DNA of 64,000 bases. Origin: Thinopyrum elongatum. Taxonomy: Eukaryota > Streptophyta > Magnoliopsida > Poales > Poaceae. Below are positions 11,434-23,958 of the stretch, one piece after another. The stretch spans positions 308,125,542 to 308,189,541 of the forward strand of contig CM022302.1 of NCBI GenBank assembly GCA_011799875.1, given 5' to 3'. The notes beneath the pieces are model-generated. The model had not been told where the DNA came from. It ran no database searches and saw only the letters and a list, made by a program, of their open reading frames with translations. Both the position numbers and the translations under genes were made by a program. Within the stretch, counting starts at the first letter, position 1, and each line of letters starts with the position of its first letter.

Positions 11434-13065
11434 GCCGGCAAGGTCCTTAGTCCGCTTGGCCACCTGTTGATCAAGGTCAGCCTTGGCAGTAGATGCAGCG
11501 GCAAGCTCGTCGGCAATCTTCTTCAGCTGGGTAGTAGAGTTGAGGGTGAGCATGTCGAGAGCTGCCTTGTGCTTTTGCTCCAGGTCTTTGGTGTGTTGCT
11601 GGACAAGAGCCTCTAGTTCTCCATCCTTGTCACGGAGGGTAGCCTTGAGGTTCCCTTCCCAGGAGGAGATGTCTTTTTCCTTGGAGTTCAGAAGCACTTC
11701 GCGCTCCGCCAGGCAGACCTCCCGGGTAGCAATGTACTCTTTGGCCATAGTTATCACCTCCTGTTGCCGCTGGAGGGATTGGAACTGTTTGCTATGCCAC
11801 TCACACAGTTCGCTGCCCTTGTCCCTTAGTTTTTGATCCATGAGACTGGTAGAGTCGCGCTGCTTCTTTATCGCCTGCCACTTCAAGTTGTATCTGCTCT
11901 ACATATCCTTGATACCTGTTGCCACGGACTCCAGGAAGGACACATCCATGGCTGCGCTGGCAGAATCATCAGTCTCTTTAGCTCATTGGGACAACGGTGC
12001 CAAGAGGCGCTGGATTTTTCATCAAAGTCCTCGCCCGCTGCAATGGATAAACCAGGGGCTCCAAGCCCAGGGTTTGGCAAGGATCAGCGCCAGCTTGATT
12101 AAGGATGGCTATGGGACTCCGGCCGACGTGCCAAACAAAGGAAGGGGTCCCATAGTTTGCAGAGGGATCTCCTCCTCTGCGACTGTGTCCTGGCGAGGTG
12201 TGCTGCCCTGGGCTTTCTCCGCTCCTTCGGGACGTTCTTGTATGGCCCCGACGGCCTAATTTTGGCCTTCTGTGGCAGCAATCCTGGTGGCCTCCTCGGC
12301 AGCGTCTTTCCCGATGCTGGCCACTTCTTCCAGCAGCTTAAGTTCCTCAGCCAATGAAGCTGCAAGTAGATTTGACAAGCAATTATAAAGAGATACTACA
12401 AAGCACTGGGTCGAAGACCAGGAAATAAAGTAATCCAAATAAGAGGGAGCCCAAACAAGCAGATTACCCGACGGTGCTTGCCGCGGAAGGACGTCGGTCT
12501 CCCCGGCAACATCGTTTGTCGTGATGCGGTCCCCTTCCCCTTCCTCGGTAACCATGACCTCGACATGGGCCGACCCTTTGGTGGAGCCCCTTTCTGGTGA
12601 TTTCCTTGCTTGGACGACGGATGGGGTGGGCCCCTCATGGTGGGCCCCGCTCTGGTGGATCTCCTCTCCTTCCTTGGCGGGGGATGAAGCACGGTCTGTC
12701 GCGTCCCTCCTGGCGGGCGAAACTTGCTCCATGCTATCGCGCCGGGGGCTGGGCATAGGATCTTCTGTGTTAACTCCCGCCAGACCCGTGTCTGCCAAAG
12801 GCTCCGGCGACGCCACCTGTTTGGTTCGCTTGGCTTGGTGGATGAGGGGTTCTTCGTCTCTGACAAGTCAGCAAGCAAGATTGAGATAACCAAGCGTCAA
12901 GTACATATTCTTTCTCAAGAAAAAAAAGTCCATAACTTCCTTACTCTGGATCAATGAGCATGGAGCCCAGCGAGTATCCCAGTGGTGGCGGGGTCGCCCT
13001 GCTCCTCTTCAGGGTCGGAGGAACAGAAATTCCTGGCAACTTCGAGCTCTTGGGTGGGACCGGGG
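11434..13065 (-). pseudogene. Antisense gene of element C, middle part with two introns
   Basis: This minus-strand coding sequence lies between insertions B and E. Reading from 13065 down, a Pro/Lys-rich exon ends at a donor (GTAAGG at 12944). The acceptor is near 12860, giving an 85-bp intron. The next exon is low-complexity (Ser/Pro/Glu/Gly rich, ORF near 12816-12468). A second intron of about 108 bp runs from a GTAATC donor at 12467 to a ttgcag acceptor at 12360. The following exon (12359 down to 11434) is a coiled coil with heptads such as LKKIADELAAASTAKADLDQ. The ORF at 12256-12816 reads through the second intron. Exon content and order match the antisense genes in A and D. Confidence 0.7.
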
Positions 13066-14003
13066 TGTCACGCCCAATATGCGATCCTATCCGAGAGGAA
13101 CTTGAAGGTCCCACCAAGGATAGAGCTACATATTGAAGACGCTTTGCAAGGTGGATATCATTATATCGTACCATTTACAACACACTTGGGGACACATACA
13201 AAGGCATACAATTGCCACATGAAATACATCAATACATAGCAATCATCATACAGAAGAGCAACTTCTGACTACGGATGGAAAAAAATGGAAAAGAAGAACG
13301 ACATTCACCCTGCTAGCCTAGGCTGCCGACCAGGAACCTAACCCTTGATCGAAGAAAAAGAAGCAGAAGAAGAACTCCAAAACAAGCAAGCATCGCTCTC
13401 ATGTCATATCATCGCATTACCTGTACCTGCATCTGTTGTTGTAGTAATCTGTGAGCCACGAGGACTCAGCAATCCCATTACCATGGGTATCAAGACTAGC
13501 AAAGCTTAATGGGTATGGAATGGATAAGTGGTGAGGTTGCAGTAGCACTAAGCATTGTATGGTGGCTAACTTATGAATACAAGAATAAGAAGAGTAACTA
13601 AGCATAACGGTCGCAACTAGTAATGATAAATAAGGGATCCTGAACTACTTATGAGTCAAACATAACCCCACCGTGTTCTCTTCTCAAACTCACTCGAAAA
13701 GAGACGGTCACGGTTACACACGCGGTTGGTGTATTTTAATTTAGATCTGGTGTCAAGTTCTCTACAACCGGATATTTTAAATTTCCCATCTGCCACATAA
13801 CCACGGGCACGACTCTCGAAAAGACTAAACCCTACAGGGGTGTCCCAACTTAGTCCATGTCAAACTGTCATGATCCGCGGAGGTAAATCTCCTCGGGACA
13901 ACCCGATCAAACTCGGAATCCTGGTGCACAAGACATTTCGACAATGGTAAAACAAGTCCAGCAAGACCTCCCGATGTGTTGGCAATCCCGATAGGAGCCG
14001 CGT
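13066..14003 (-). mobile_element. Solo LTR B, distal part (continues at 39675)
   Basis: B is a large LTR in minus orientation. Its two parts (13066-14003 and 39675-43348) are separated by element A. The + strand outer ends are tgtcacgccc at 13066 and ggggcgtcaca at 43348, so on the minus strand it starts TGTGACGCCCC and ends GGGCGTGACA. Flanking 5-mers are cgggg (13061-13065) and caggg (43349-43353). Its length without A is about 4.6 kb. The part here is the 3' end of the LTR and has no coding content. Because C's antisense gene flanks it on both sides and there is no internal region, it is a solo LTR. Confidence 0.75.
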
Positions 14004-14962
14004 TGTCATGGTGGGCGCACAACAGATGCCAAAGGATGGATAAAGAGAGGGACATGCTCGAGGGCACCGATGGGCTCCAGAGGTGAGGTCAGCATGAGCG
14101 AGCGTGGGACGCAAGACATGCCCAGGTTCGGGCTATCCTGAGAGATAACACCCCTAGGCCTGCCGAGAGTGGTTTATATGCAGATGTTACAAGCTTGCTC
14201 CTAGAGCTGTTTGGGGGAGGAAGGAAGGCAGGCCAAGGCTTAGGCTGCTCCTTCTCCTTGTGTGCGTGTGTGTTCTACTGATGATCTTCTCACCCCGTGC
14301 ATGGGGGCCTCCTGGGGGTTTTATAGGTCAACCCCCTAGGGTTACAATGGTAAACTTACATGGTCGCGGGGTCGGGATGTCAGCGTCTGGGAAGCCAGTG
14401 CTGGGACCCGCCGGGTACCAGGATTCACCGGGTTCTCCCAGCACGGGCCCCGTGCACCAGAGGGCACTGTTCCCTGTCTAGTCGTGCATCACGGAGTGGT
14501 TGAGCCAGTATGGCTACAGTGGCGCATCGCCTGGTCGCCATCGGCTTGCGTCAGCAGGACCAGGGATGCACTGTTGCCATGCCGGCCCTGGTCAGCGGAG
14601 TAGGTGGGCCACTGTTGCCACGCTCCTGCCAGTCAGCGGGGTTGGTTGACCATTGTAGCCATGCTTATCCCCTTTACGTGGACTTGTTCCGTCATATGCC
14701 CCGGATAGAACGGGAGCTGACCCGCGGCCGGGTTGAGGGGCGTACCATGGTGGCGCTTGCTTGCTGTAGGAGTCTTGGCTTGCCGGGTCCGGCCGTCGTG
14801 CGCCAGCGGGCCTGGCCGGGTTGCAGTCTTGGCGTGGTTGAGGGACTTGGCCGGGTCGAGGAACCCGGCCAAGTATGAGCCATATTGATGGGCGATGCCG
14901 GCCCTGATGTTTTTGAAAACGATCCGGGTTCCATTGCCTGCCCGGGGTTCATCCCGCCGACA
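14004..14962 (-). repeat. 3' LTR of element A
   Basis: This 959-bp LTR on the minus strand starts TGTCGGCGGGATGAACCCCG at 14962 and ends near TGCGCCCACCATGACA at 14004. A TATA-like motif (minus strand TATAAAA) lies at about 14319-14325. It pairs with 38725-39674, with many small differences. Confidence 0.9.
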
Positions 14963-15613
14963 GTAGTCCCCGAAGCTGTGAAGGCTCGCCCGCTTCAAGC
15001 AGGGGGGCCTTCGCAGTTTCACCCCTAAGGAGACGGCAGATGTTGATGAAGCTTGTGGCCGCCGGGTCTGGCAACACCCACTGTGTGCCGGCTTCCGGAA
15101 GCCGAATCGCGGCATCCCGGTATGGGCGGGGAACCAGAGAGTCCGCCGAATCTTGGAGGAGAAGGGATGTGCCCCCTCTGTTTCGGCGCGGGCGCCACAT
15201 GGCGAATAGCAGCTGAAGAGGCCTGACAGGCCACGCGCGTGACGGGACATGACATCAGGCTAGGGCCCGCCACTCCGTGCCCTCGGCCCACGCACGGGGA
15301 TTTATTGTGGCGGCGGCAGGCGGTTGCCCTTCCTGGCGCAGTTAATTGGTGCGTGGATCGTGCCCACTTAATGCGGGGAAGTGGGAGGAGCGGGCGCAAC
15401 TGATCCCACTTCCCCACATCCTGCCCGTGGCTATAAATCGGGTGGAGGGGGCAGCGGAAATCATTCACGCACGCGCCCCCTATTCCCTTCTTCTTCCCTT
15501 GCCCAGTTCTTGAGCTCGCTGCCCACCGGAGAGACAGACGCCGCCTGCGCCGCTCGCCGGCCGCGCCACCTTCCTCTTGCTCTTGTCCACCATAATCTCG
15601 CTGAGCCCTCCGA
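14963..15613 (+). promoter_or_regulatory. Promoter region of the antisense gene in A
   Basis: This 650-bp stretch lies between A's 3' LTR and the antisense start codon. On the minus strand, A's polypurine tract (cttcggggactac) abuts the LTR. On the + strand a clean TATA box, ggctataaatcggg, lies at 15430-15443. It is about 180 bp before the ATG at 15614, and the following sequence is C/T-rich like a 5' leader. The motif ggctata..tcggg recurs upstream of the homologous gene in D (minus strand near 53237-53251). Confidence 0.65.
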
Positions 15614-18600
15614 ATGGCACTGCCAAAGGGCTCATGGGAGGGATCCATCGTCGTCGAGGCCGATATCCAGCGCCTTCGCGACACTCAGCGGCTACCGCCA
15701 GCGGATGTTGCCATGCGCGTGCCTGGAGAGGAGATGGAGCCACAGCCGCAGGACGGGGAGCAAGTGGTCTTCTACACCCACTTCCAGCGAGGCTTTGGCC
15801 TCCCCATGAGCAACTTCTTCCATTCCTTCCTCAACTTCTTCGGGCTGCAGCCGCACCATCTTGGCGCAAACGCAGTGCTGCAGCTTTCGGGCTTTGTCAC
15901 CCTTTGCGAGGGGTACCTTGGGGTGCAGCCGGACGTGGAGTTCTGGAGCCGCCTCTTCTTCCTCAAGCAACAGGGGCCGGAGGCTGGGGTAATGTCAGAC
16001 TGTGGGGCCGCCGTCGTCTCAGTCCATCCACACGGCGTGTTCCCCAAGATGCCCATTGAGGAATCTACTAAGAAATGGCAGAATACCTTTTTCTACGTGC
16101 ACAACGTCGGCGGGAGGGCCGACGCCATCAACCCGCCCCCGTTCATCAATGAGCAGCCACTTGCCAAGTTGAACTGGGGCTACTCGCCCAAGAACCCACT
16201 GCAGGGGATGCTGAACTTTTGCGACCGGGTCTGGGAGATGACGGCCCGAGAGGGGCTCAAGGGGACGGACCTTGTCACCGCCTTCATCACGCGCCGGGTT
16301 CTCCCACTGCAACGCCGGGTGCACATCATCTGCTTGATGGGGAACCGCCGGGATGTGACTCAGACATCGTCCATGAGGCTATCGGTGGAGCAGGTCATCG
16401 AGAGGGTGAACGCCATCTCGAAGGCCAGGCTAAAGCCGGACTGGCGCTTTGGCAAGGCGCCCTACAACGCCGAGCACCCGGCGGCCACGGTGAGTCCTTG
16501 GTCTCCTTTTTTCACAATGTCTCAGCTTCTCCTTCGTCCTGATGCGACGCGGGAGGTGCTACTGAATGCAATTCGGCCGATGCATGACGGGGCGAGGATG
16601 CAAGTTTTGGCCGTCGAGCCGGCCCGCTCGGGGGGGGTGGCGAGTCCTTCGCCGATAACCCGGAGGCGGCCGATGCAGGAGACGGCGAGGCGCGTCGGGC
16701 GGGTGAGCTTCCGCACCTAGATCTTCTACAAGATTGGTTAGATGACGGTGACGTGGAGGTGCTAACGCATGCTGGCGATGCAGTGCCGAAGAAAACGGCC
16801 GGGGCCGGGGCTGGGTCATCCCGCGCACCGGCCGCGGCGTGCCGGCCACATGGGAAAGAGGACGTGGTGTCGAAACCGAAGCCAGCCGTGAAGCGCACGG
16901 CGGACCCGGCCGCGGGTGGAAAGCCGGATGCCAGGAAAAGGCGACGCATCATCCCGGCGGTGCCAGAGAGACGGGCCATCCCGACAGCGATCGGGTATGC
17001 TTCCTTACTGGCCTCCGCCTGCCGCCGGATCATTCCCTTCTCACGCTTTTTGGTGATATTCAGGAATCCGCTGGAGCTGGCGCTGGTGGTGACAAATGCC
17101 ACGTCTGGGGGCAGCTTCATGTTTCGGAAGACCTGGAGCAGCGCCGTCGACTTACCCGAGGGGTCGAACGGGGAGGACCTTGGCCTGGACTCGGCGGACG
17201 CGGAGCTCTGCGCTTGGAGGGACCGCAACAAGGCCCTCAAGGAGCTGGAGGCGATGGCCCAGGCCTGGCCGGCATGGATAGAGACGGCGGTGGGCACGTA
17301 GCCTGCGGTCATCGTACCGCCGACGGAGGGGCGTGGCCGGGACAGCCGGGCGGAGATGGCGGTGGACGACCAGAAGGTCCTGGTGATTGGCGACGACACC
17401 TCACTGCGGACCGACGTGGTCGAGTGGGTGGAGGTGGAAGGCGACGGGAGGAGGGCGGCCTCGGAGAGGGCGCCACAAGGGACGCCGGACGGGGCGCCGC
17501 AGTGGGTGCCAAATGGGATGCTGCAGGAGGCACCGGAGGCGGCACCGGCCGGGATGCCGGAGGGGACACCGGCCAGCGTGCCGGAGCCGAGGCCTGCCGG
17601 CGAGGGGACGACAGGCGGCAGGAACGCCCTGGTGGTTAGGCCGCCGCAAGTGGCACCGGGCGGCAGCCCTGTCACCGGGTCACAGCCGGTGCAGGCCGGG
17701 TCGAGCGCGGTGACCGTCTTTGGCCCGCTGATGCAGGAGGAGGCGGCTATGGCCGCCGTGAGCCAGCGTCTCCGTGGGCGCACAGAGCGGGTTCAGGCCT
17801 TCGCTCAGGCCGAGACAGAGCGGGCGCGGGAGCTGGAGCGCTCCGTGATGGTGAGTCTTTCCTCCGGCTTTCCTTTGTAGCCGGCTAGTGGGGACGCGCC
17901 AGCGCACCCACTAGGTGTAGCCCTCGAGATTCAGGCCAACTACGTAGTAGTTGGGCCGAATCTTCAAATGCTTCGTCTTGTGTTGATTCTTGCCTTTTTT
18001 GTAGCAACTAGACGCCTTCTGGGTCAGTGTTTACAACCGGCTTCTAGAGAAGCACCAGCAGCCCATGGCGCGGCTTGCTGCCATGGAGGAGGTGCTCCGC
18101 CTTGCCAAAGGTATGTTTTGCATGCTTTTAGTGGGGGCGCGCGAGTGCACCCACTGGGTGTAGCCCCCGAGATTCGGGCCAAATACGTAGTAGTTGGGTC
18201 GAATCTTAAAGCATTCTTGTTCTTTTGTTGTTTTGACTTTGAATCTTTGCCGCGCAGCTGCGGCAGCCGAGGTGTCGGTCTGGCGATCCCGGCTGATTAG
18301 GGCCGGTCAGCAGCGCGACCTGGCTGTTGTCTACGCCGATCGGCTCTGGGTCAAAGTGGGGGAGCTGATGGCGGAGGCCGCGAAGGCGGCAGAGGCCCAG
18401 CGGGTGCTTGTCGAAGCCGACCATCGACACGAGCAGTTGGCCGGTGACAAGAGCCGGCTCCAGGCTGAAGTGGAGCGCCTGACGGCGGAGGCAGCCAAGG
18501 CAGCGGAGGCCCAGCAGGCACTTGCCGTGGCCGGCTCTCTCCGCGATCGGCTGGCCGACGACAAGGGCCAGCTCCAGGCCAAGGTGGAGCGCCTGAAGGC

Positions 18601-19571
18601 GGAAGCCACTAAGGCGGCGGAAGCCCACCAGGTGGAACTCCTCCGCCTCAAGGAGGTGCACAGGAAGGCGGCCGCTGCTAAGGACACCGAGCTGAAGGCG
18701 ACCGTCGACAAGGGGGCCGAGCTGGAGAAGGCGCTCGAAGCACGCAACCGTGCCGGGGACTTGGAGCGGCATGGTACGTTGCTCGAAGCGCAGCACCTGG
18801 ACGAGGCCTTCACCAGTAAGTGCTTGTATGTTGACTTCGCCGGGTTGTGAAGCCGGCTTCATCTTTTCGTTGCTGACTATCTTGCTTTTCTCCTTGATAG
18901 GGCACTTCCCAAAGACACAGGGGACGGCGGAGGAGGCCGTTCGTGCTCAACGGTCGCCCCAGTGGATCGTGGGTGTTGGGCTTGACCCGAACATCACCTG
19001 GAGCTTCTCGGAGATCTTGAATACCGCCGTGGCCCACCTGCAGGTCTTGGGTGAGCAGATGGCACAGGTCTCCTCAGCCTGCATGGGGATGACGGCGGCC
19101 CTCTGTCCTGGCGCTGTTGAGCTTAACAGCTTCACGCTGCTGGCGTGGTGGCTGGAAGTCGGGTCGGCGCGGCTTCACGCGAGGCGTGTTTCTACCGCCC
19201 GTGCCGGCGCCGATGTGGCGCTCAGGTTCATCATGTCCTGGTATCCGGACCTGGCACTAGACCAGCTGGTGGCCCAACGAGCCGGTGCAGAACACCAGCT
19301 GCAGGCGGAGGCGGGCCGGCTCACCGCCAAGGCCTGCTACCTAGCCTCGTTCGCGCTCCACGACAAGTTCCAGGTAGAGCTGACCGACGACGGTGGGGTG
19401 GTGCCACCTGACGACTTCGGTTTGCTGCTCGACGACCCGTTGGGTAGCTCTGGGGAGTCAGGCCTCTATGCGGATGAGGACGCCGGGTTGGCTGATACCG
19501 TCACGTCGATGAACCCGGGGGCCACTGAGGAGGAGCCGGCGGTTGTGCAACCCGATGCGGGAGCCGTCTGA
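15614..19571 (+). CDS. Antisense spliced gene of element A (PF04195-like N-terminus, coiled coil)
   Basis: Exon 1 starts at ATG 15614 and encodes a roughly 290-residue domain (VVFYTHFQRGFGLPMSNFF, FFHSFLNFFGLQPHHLGANA, PDVEFWSRLFFLK). I recognise this as the plant 'putative gypsy type transposon' family (PF04195-like). The next coding block (to 17850) has a basic cluster RKRRR and Pro/Gly-rich repeats. Introns at 17851-18004, 18111-18257 and 18816-18900 all have GT...AG ends. Splicing them joins the frame without a stop into a coiled coil (exon 18258-18815) and a C-terminal domain ending at 19571. Defects are one TAG at 17299-17301 and a frame change between exon 1 and the second block. The latter is possibly a one-base change in the G8 run at 16630-16637, or an unresolved intron with donor at 16490. 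The product would be about 1,150 residues; function unknown. Confidence 0.75.
18373..18625 (+). repeat. About 39-residue tandem repeat in the coiled coil of A's antisense gene
   Basis: The exon repeats a unit containing AAKAAEAQ, a variable stretch, then RLQAEVERL or QLQAKVERL. There are two full copies and the start of a third (ATKAAEAHQVELLRLKE), each about 117 bp. Heptad spacing of Leu, Ala and Val supports a long parallel coiled coil. Copy number probably differs between element copies. Confidence 0.7.
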
Positions 19572-20273
19572 AGCCGCCCTGTTTATCTTTTTTCGCACTT
19601 TGGTGAAGCAGCAGGTCCACCCACCCATTGGGGTGTTTTTGGTGAATGTAATGAACTCTGGCCTTGGGCCCATATTATTGTAATGTAAATATTTTCGCGA
19701 ATGTTTGTGCTTTTGCTCTTTGTCTTCTAAGCCTTCTTTCTTGCTTGACCTTCCTTGGATCTCCCCCCCACGAGTTGAACAGCCGGGTTCTGGTCTGTGA
19801 CAAGGAGTTCGGTCCTTGGAAAGAGTGCGTAGTACTTAGGCCCTTCAAACGTTGAGCGCGAGCGAAACACCCACTGGGCCGGCCGGCGGCAGCCGGCCGG
19901 TCGTGCGGCAACTTAGTGCGGTGAGGCCGGGTCAGCCAATCCGATGGATCCAACTTAGTGGTCCATGACATGTAGGTGCTTTGGCCCATAGTTCTTGCCG
20001 GCCAACAGCCAAAGCCGGACTGTGGCGTATGGAGAAGTGGAGGGCCTTGGCGACCCGGACACGCCGGGATGTGGTAAGGTGGACGGCGGGTTGTGGCCAA
20101 GCCGGCCAGCCCCCGGGCTGCTCGGGCCAACCCGGAGGTGGAGGTTTAAGAAAAATCGCAAGGACGTGTGGAACACAATAACTTGGCATGAAAAGGTAGC
20201 CCCCGAGTGTTGTTCAGGGGTCCCATTGTCTTTTATAGAATTACAAAAGGGAGCGATACATACGTGCATATAG
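19572..20273. other. Convergent interval between A's antisense gene and A's pol
   Basis: The + strand antisense gene ends at 19571 and minus-strand pol ends at 20274, so the two transcription units converge here. I see no further coding domain. The motif 'attgtaatgtaaat' at about 19677-19690 could serve as a polyadenylation region for the + strand gene. Confidence 0.5.
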
Positions 20274-20577
20274 CTAACTGTAAAACGGGCGGTGGAGTTC
20301 TGCATTCCAAGGCCGGCTTGTTTCTTCCCAGGCAGTGTCTCTCTTGTGTTTGTTCGTCTTGCGGGTGCTAATGAGATAGTACGCTTTGCGGTCACACATG
20401 GCCTTGCTGATGATGAAGGGGCCCTCCCACGGGGAGGCCAACTTGAGCTGGCCGGCTTGCCGCTGGACAAGCCAGAGGATGAGGTCTCCTTCGCGGAATG
20501 TGAGGGGCTTGATCTTTCTGCTGTGGTAGTGCCTCAGGCCTTGCTGATAGATGGCGGATCGGCTGAGGGCCAAAAGG
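20274..20577 (-). pseudogene. Integrase C-terminus of element A, separated by F
   Basis: The minus strand encodes the integrase tail: the Tat-type YHSRKIKPLTFREGDLIL block, an SPWEGPF motif (GPY/F module) and a final RPWNAELHRPFYS before the stop. The upstream integrase core lies at 32673-33295 on the far side of F. The TSD aaagg (20573-20577 and 32668-32672) shows that F cut the gene here. The integrase would insert cDNA into the genome; this copy is dead. Confidence 0.88.
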
Positions 20578-22120
20578 TGTAACACCCTGGATTTTGCCCA
20601 TTTTCTTTTTCTTTTGATTTTGGTTTGGATTTGCCCTTCGGTGGCTTAGTGGTCTTGAAACCTGGAGAGATCACCCTCGATTCCTCTCCTAAGTGGCTTG
20701 CCAATCTCAAAACCATCCCAAGACCTTGTCATTTCCATCTTGGACCAATCCCAATATTCTTTTTTCGGGAATATTCCTTTTTCCTATTAAAGGAATAACC
20801 CTGTCTGCCCTGGGTTGTGAAGCAACCCACACTTCCATCATTCCAAAGATTCCCAAATAATTCCCATAAATTGTTTGGGTCAAATATTCCTCAGATATGT
20901 CAAAATCCTTTCTTGTCATGACCAAAAATATTCCACCAATATTCATTTTCTGATTCTGCCCTAGCTGGCAGTTTGTGAAGCAAGTACCCATTATCTTTGC
21001 TTTCTTGCTCTCAAGCTAGGCATATCCAAATGAGTTGAAATTTTGCAAGATCCTTCATATGCTCAAATAATAGCTCTCCACCAAATTTGAGAGTCATTCC
21101 ATTATCTATGTGATCACATCATCAAATCTTTGTTTCTGGTAATTATTTTGGGTTGTGAAGCAACTATAATTTTTATTTCTCCATAATTCATGAATAATTT
21201 CCAAAACATGCTTCTACCTATATGTCACCTATCTACTAAATTTGGGCTCATTTGATCTATCCAATAATTCCCTAGAATTTTCCTAAGATTCTATCCAGTA
21301 GGATGCTGCGTCAAGGAGGTATCATTTTGGTTTATCCAAATGGTATGAAATTTATACAGGGTCCTTATATGATCAAATCTTTCACCTCCTCCAAAATTCA
21401 AATCAATCCAAGTATCCACGGGAGTGCCCCTTCAACGTTTCGAATTCCGTCCAGTTTGGCACATTGTGAAGCAAGTGCTATATTTTCTTATCCAATTAAG
21501 CTGATTTTTGGCCAACACAGTGTTCTTAGCATGTGTCAACACCATGCCAAAGATCAGCCTCTATCTCCTCTTGGATTTTCCTCACTATAGCACAAGCACC
21601 TTGCTGTTCATCAGCAGTTGACCTAGGTGTAGTCACACCAGGGACTCTCTCTCTGATCTGAGGACTCACATCACCTATTTGAAGGCTGACCCACACGATA
21701 GACACGATTTGAGATCGTTTCTGTGGCCAGTCCACGTGGTGCCAGTGGTGACCGTCGACGTTGCCGGCAGGAATAGCACTCTGCGCGTTCACCGTGTTGG
21801 ACAAGACCACTCAAGCAGCCCCAGCGTGTCTACTAGTGTCGACTACGTCGCCGCCGTCCGCATGCCCCCTCTCGACCCCTCTCTCCCTCTAGCTTCTTCC
21901 TCCCCATGCCATGGCAAGCCTCGTCGGAGCACTGTCCTGTCCGTGACCGTGTCCTCTTCCTTCGCAAGCTTTCCCGAGCCTTCCAGACCTTGCCTGAGTC
22001 CTCTCTGCTCATCCATGATCGTTTTGGATGCCTCTTCCCTCCTCCACGCGGGTTCCCGAAGCTCTGGCACGCCGGTGTACGTGTCATCGCGGCCGAGCTC
22101 GGCCACCCTTGCCGTCCGGC

Positions 22121-22130
22121 TATATAAAGG
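22121..22130 (+). promoter_or_regulatory. TATA box of F's 5' LTR
   Basis: The motif ggctatataaaggcc is the expected LTR promoter core; the matching site in the 3' LTR is at 29582-29591. Transcription should start about 30 bp downstream, just where the two LTRs differ in sequence content. Confidence 0.65.
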
Positions 22131-23866
22131 CCCCGAGCCCCTATAGTCGGCACCACCAGCTTCTCCACACAAGACTACCCCCCCCCCTAGCCACTCACTC
22201 GAGCCCCGGAGCTCCTCCCTGCCCCTATTGGCCGCCATGGCCGCCGCCCAAGCTCCTCTGTCCTCCATCGCCGCCGTCGCTCCATTCCTTCCCAGCGCTC
22301 TCTCTGCTCGGGCATGGACGCGGAGCATCTCCCCGAAGCCGCCAGTAACCTCTCCTCGACCGGAGGTGGTCTGTGTAGCCGACGGGCGCCGGAGCGCGTC
22401 CGGCCAGGACCTCCCCAGCCGCCCCTGTCCTGCTCCCTCCAAGCCCGCTTGGGTGTCCTGGCGACCACCCCCAAGTGCGGTGAGGAGCGCCCAAACCCCT
22501 CGGCTCGCCGACCGGACCTCCCACATCACCGGATGCTGCCTGCGCCGACGGCCGAAGCCCTCCCCTGCTCTGTGTCGCGAGGAGGAAGGAGGCCAGGGAG
22601 GAGGAGAGATAAGGCATGGTGGGGCCCAGCCGTCATAATAAGCGCTGACTAGGCCCACCGTTGACTCCGGATAAGTGGAAGCGTAATTTCCACTTTACGT
22701 TTTCTGTGGCTGAAAGCGTATTTTCAGAAATGCGCGATCTGTTTTGCAGCCAGGGACCCGTTTGTAGAATTTATTTTTTGTAGATTGGTCCCTGATCTTC
22801 ATCGAGTCATATCTTTTCCTCCGTAACTCCGATCGAGGTGATTCCAAAGCCTACTTCTTCGTCTCGTCGAGCCCGTTCTGTTGACATCATTCTCATACTG
22901 TTTTGATACTGTGAAAATGACTATTTTGCCCTTGTCTGTGAACAGCCTCCCCTGAGAGAGAACTGTTTTTGGCAATCGTCTCCGCGGATTTCCCGCACTT
23001 CTTTCCGATGGTTCCTTCATCCCAAGGCAAGCCACGATAGCCACTTGCATGATGGATTTGCAGTAGCTATGGTTTTCTGCTTGAATAGTTATTTAATGTG
23101 TGCATGTTATTCTGTCTGAAAATACTGTATATGCTCATGCTGATCTCTACATTCTGTCCATGTGCATCTTGCTAGTTATCAAGTAGTCGTTGGTAGCGTT
23201 ATGCTCATGGTTAATACTGGCAGTAGTTCATGCTAAGATGATGACATGTCTGCATGTTTCTTTATCAGTTGCTATGGTTCATCCTGTTATCATGGCTTAG
23301 GACATCATCATTCAAATTTAACCGAATGTTAATCGAACTTGAACACTTGTTGGCTGAGTCATAGTGCGGACCGAATTGAGCTTACCAGTGCAACCACATT
23401 TGCTGGGATGGGGCAGCCCTAACTCGGTCTATTGTAATGCCTCTCGCTGGTACCTCCAACTAGGGAAGGTTATGAGTGCGTGCTCAGGTAGGCGGCTATA
23501 ACCTTGTGAACCCAGATTTGGGATTGAGCTCAGGTCCCCGTTTGGGACAGTTTTGTGTGGCCACGACCGTGGCAGGTGTCGGAAGGACACAGGGGTCACC
23601 CATGACATAGCCCAAAGGGGAGTTTGTCGGAGTGGCCAGGAGAGTGCCATGCAATAGATTGGGTTTTGCCGGAACGTCGTTGGTCCACCCGAATGGGAGC
23701 ACGAGGCCATGAGTTCCGTGGTGTGGGTATAGTGTACTAACCTCTGCAGAGCGTATGATCTATCGATAGCCGCATCCTCGGATATGGGCACAATTCATAG
23801 TAGGACACACTATGGGTCAACAGTATAATAATCTTGCTTATAACAACCCGATTCGATGAGAAATAA

Positions 23867-23958
23867 GTTGGTTGATCTTTATGTGATCGCGAGAGGATCA
23901 CCGTGGTATCGAGGATACTGATGTTGGTTGATCGTGATCACGAGAGGATCACCGTGGT
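23867..23958 (+). repeat. Short tandem repeat in F's LTR
   Basis: Two copies of gttggttgatc...gagaggatcaccgtggt lie at 23867-23907 and 23923-23958. The same pair occurs in the 3' LTR near 31905-31996, so it predates the insertion of F. Confidence 0.7.

Noticed and set aside
16490..16525. 36-nt GT-AG intron in the antisense gene of A
   Set aside because: The donor (gtgagt) and acceptor (tctcag) look good, but 36 nt is well below usual plant intron size. The true structure between exon 1 and the next coding block is left unresolved.
22028..22658. Long Pro-rich ORFs on both strands, repeated at 30024-30694
   Set aside because: Both sets are the same LTR region of F. Open frames on both strands reflect GC-rich composition, and the frames differ between the two LTRs.
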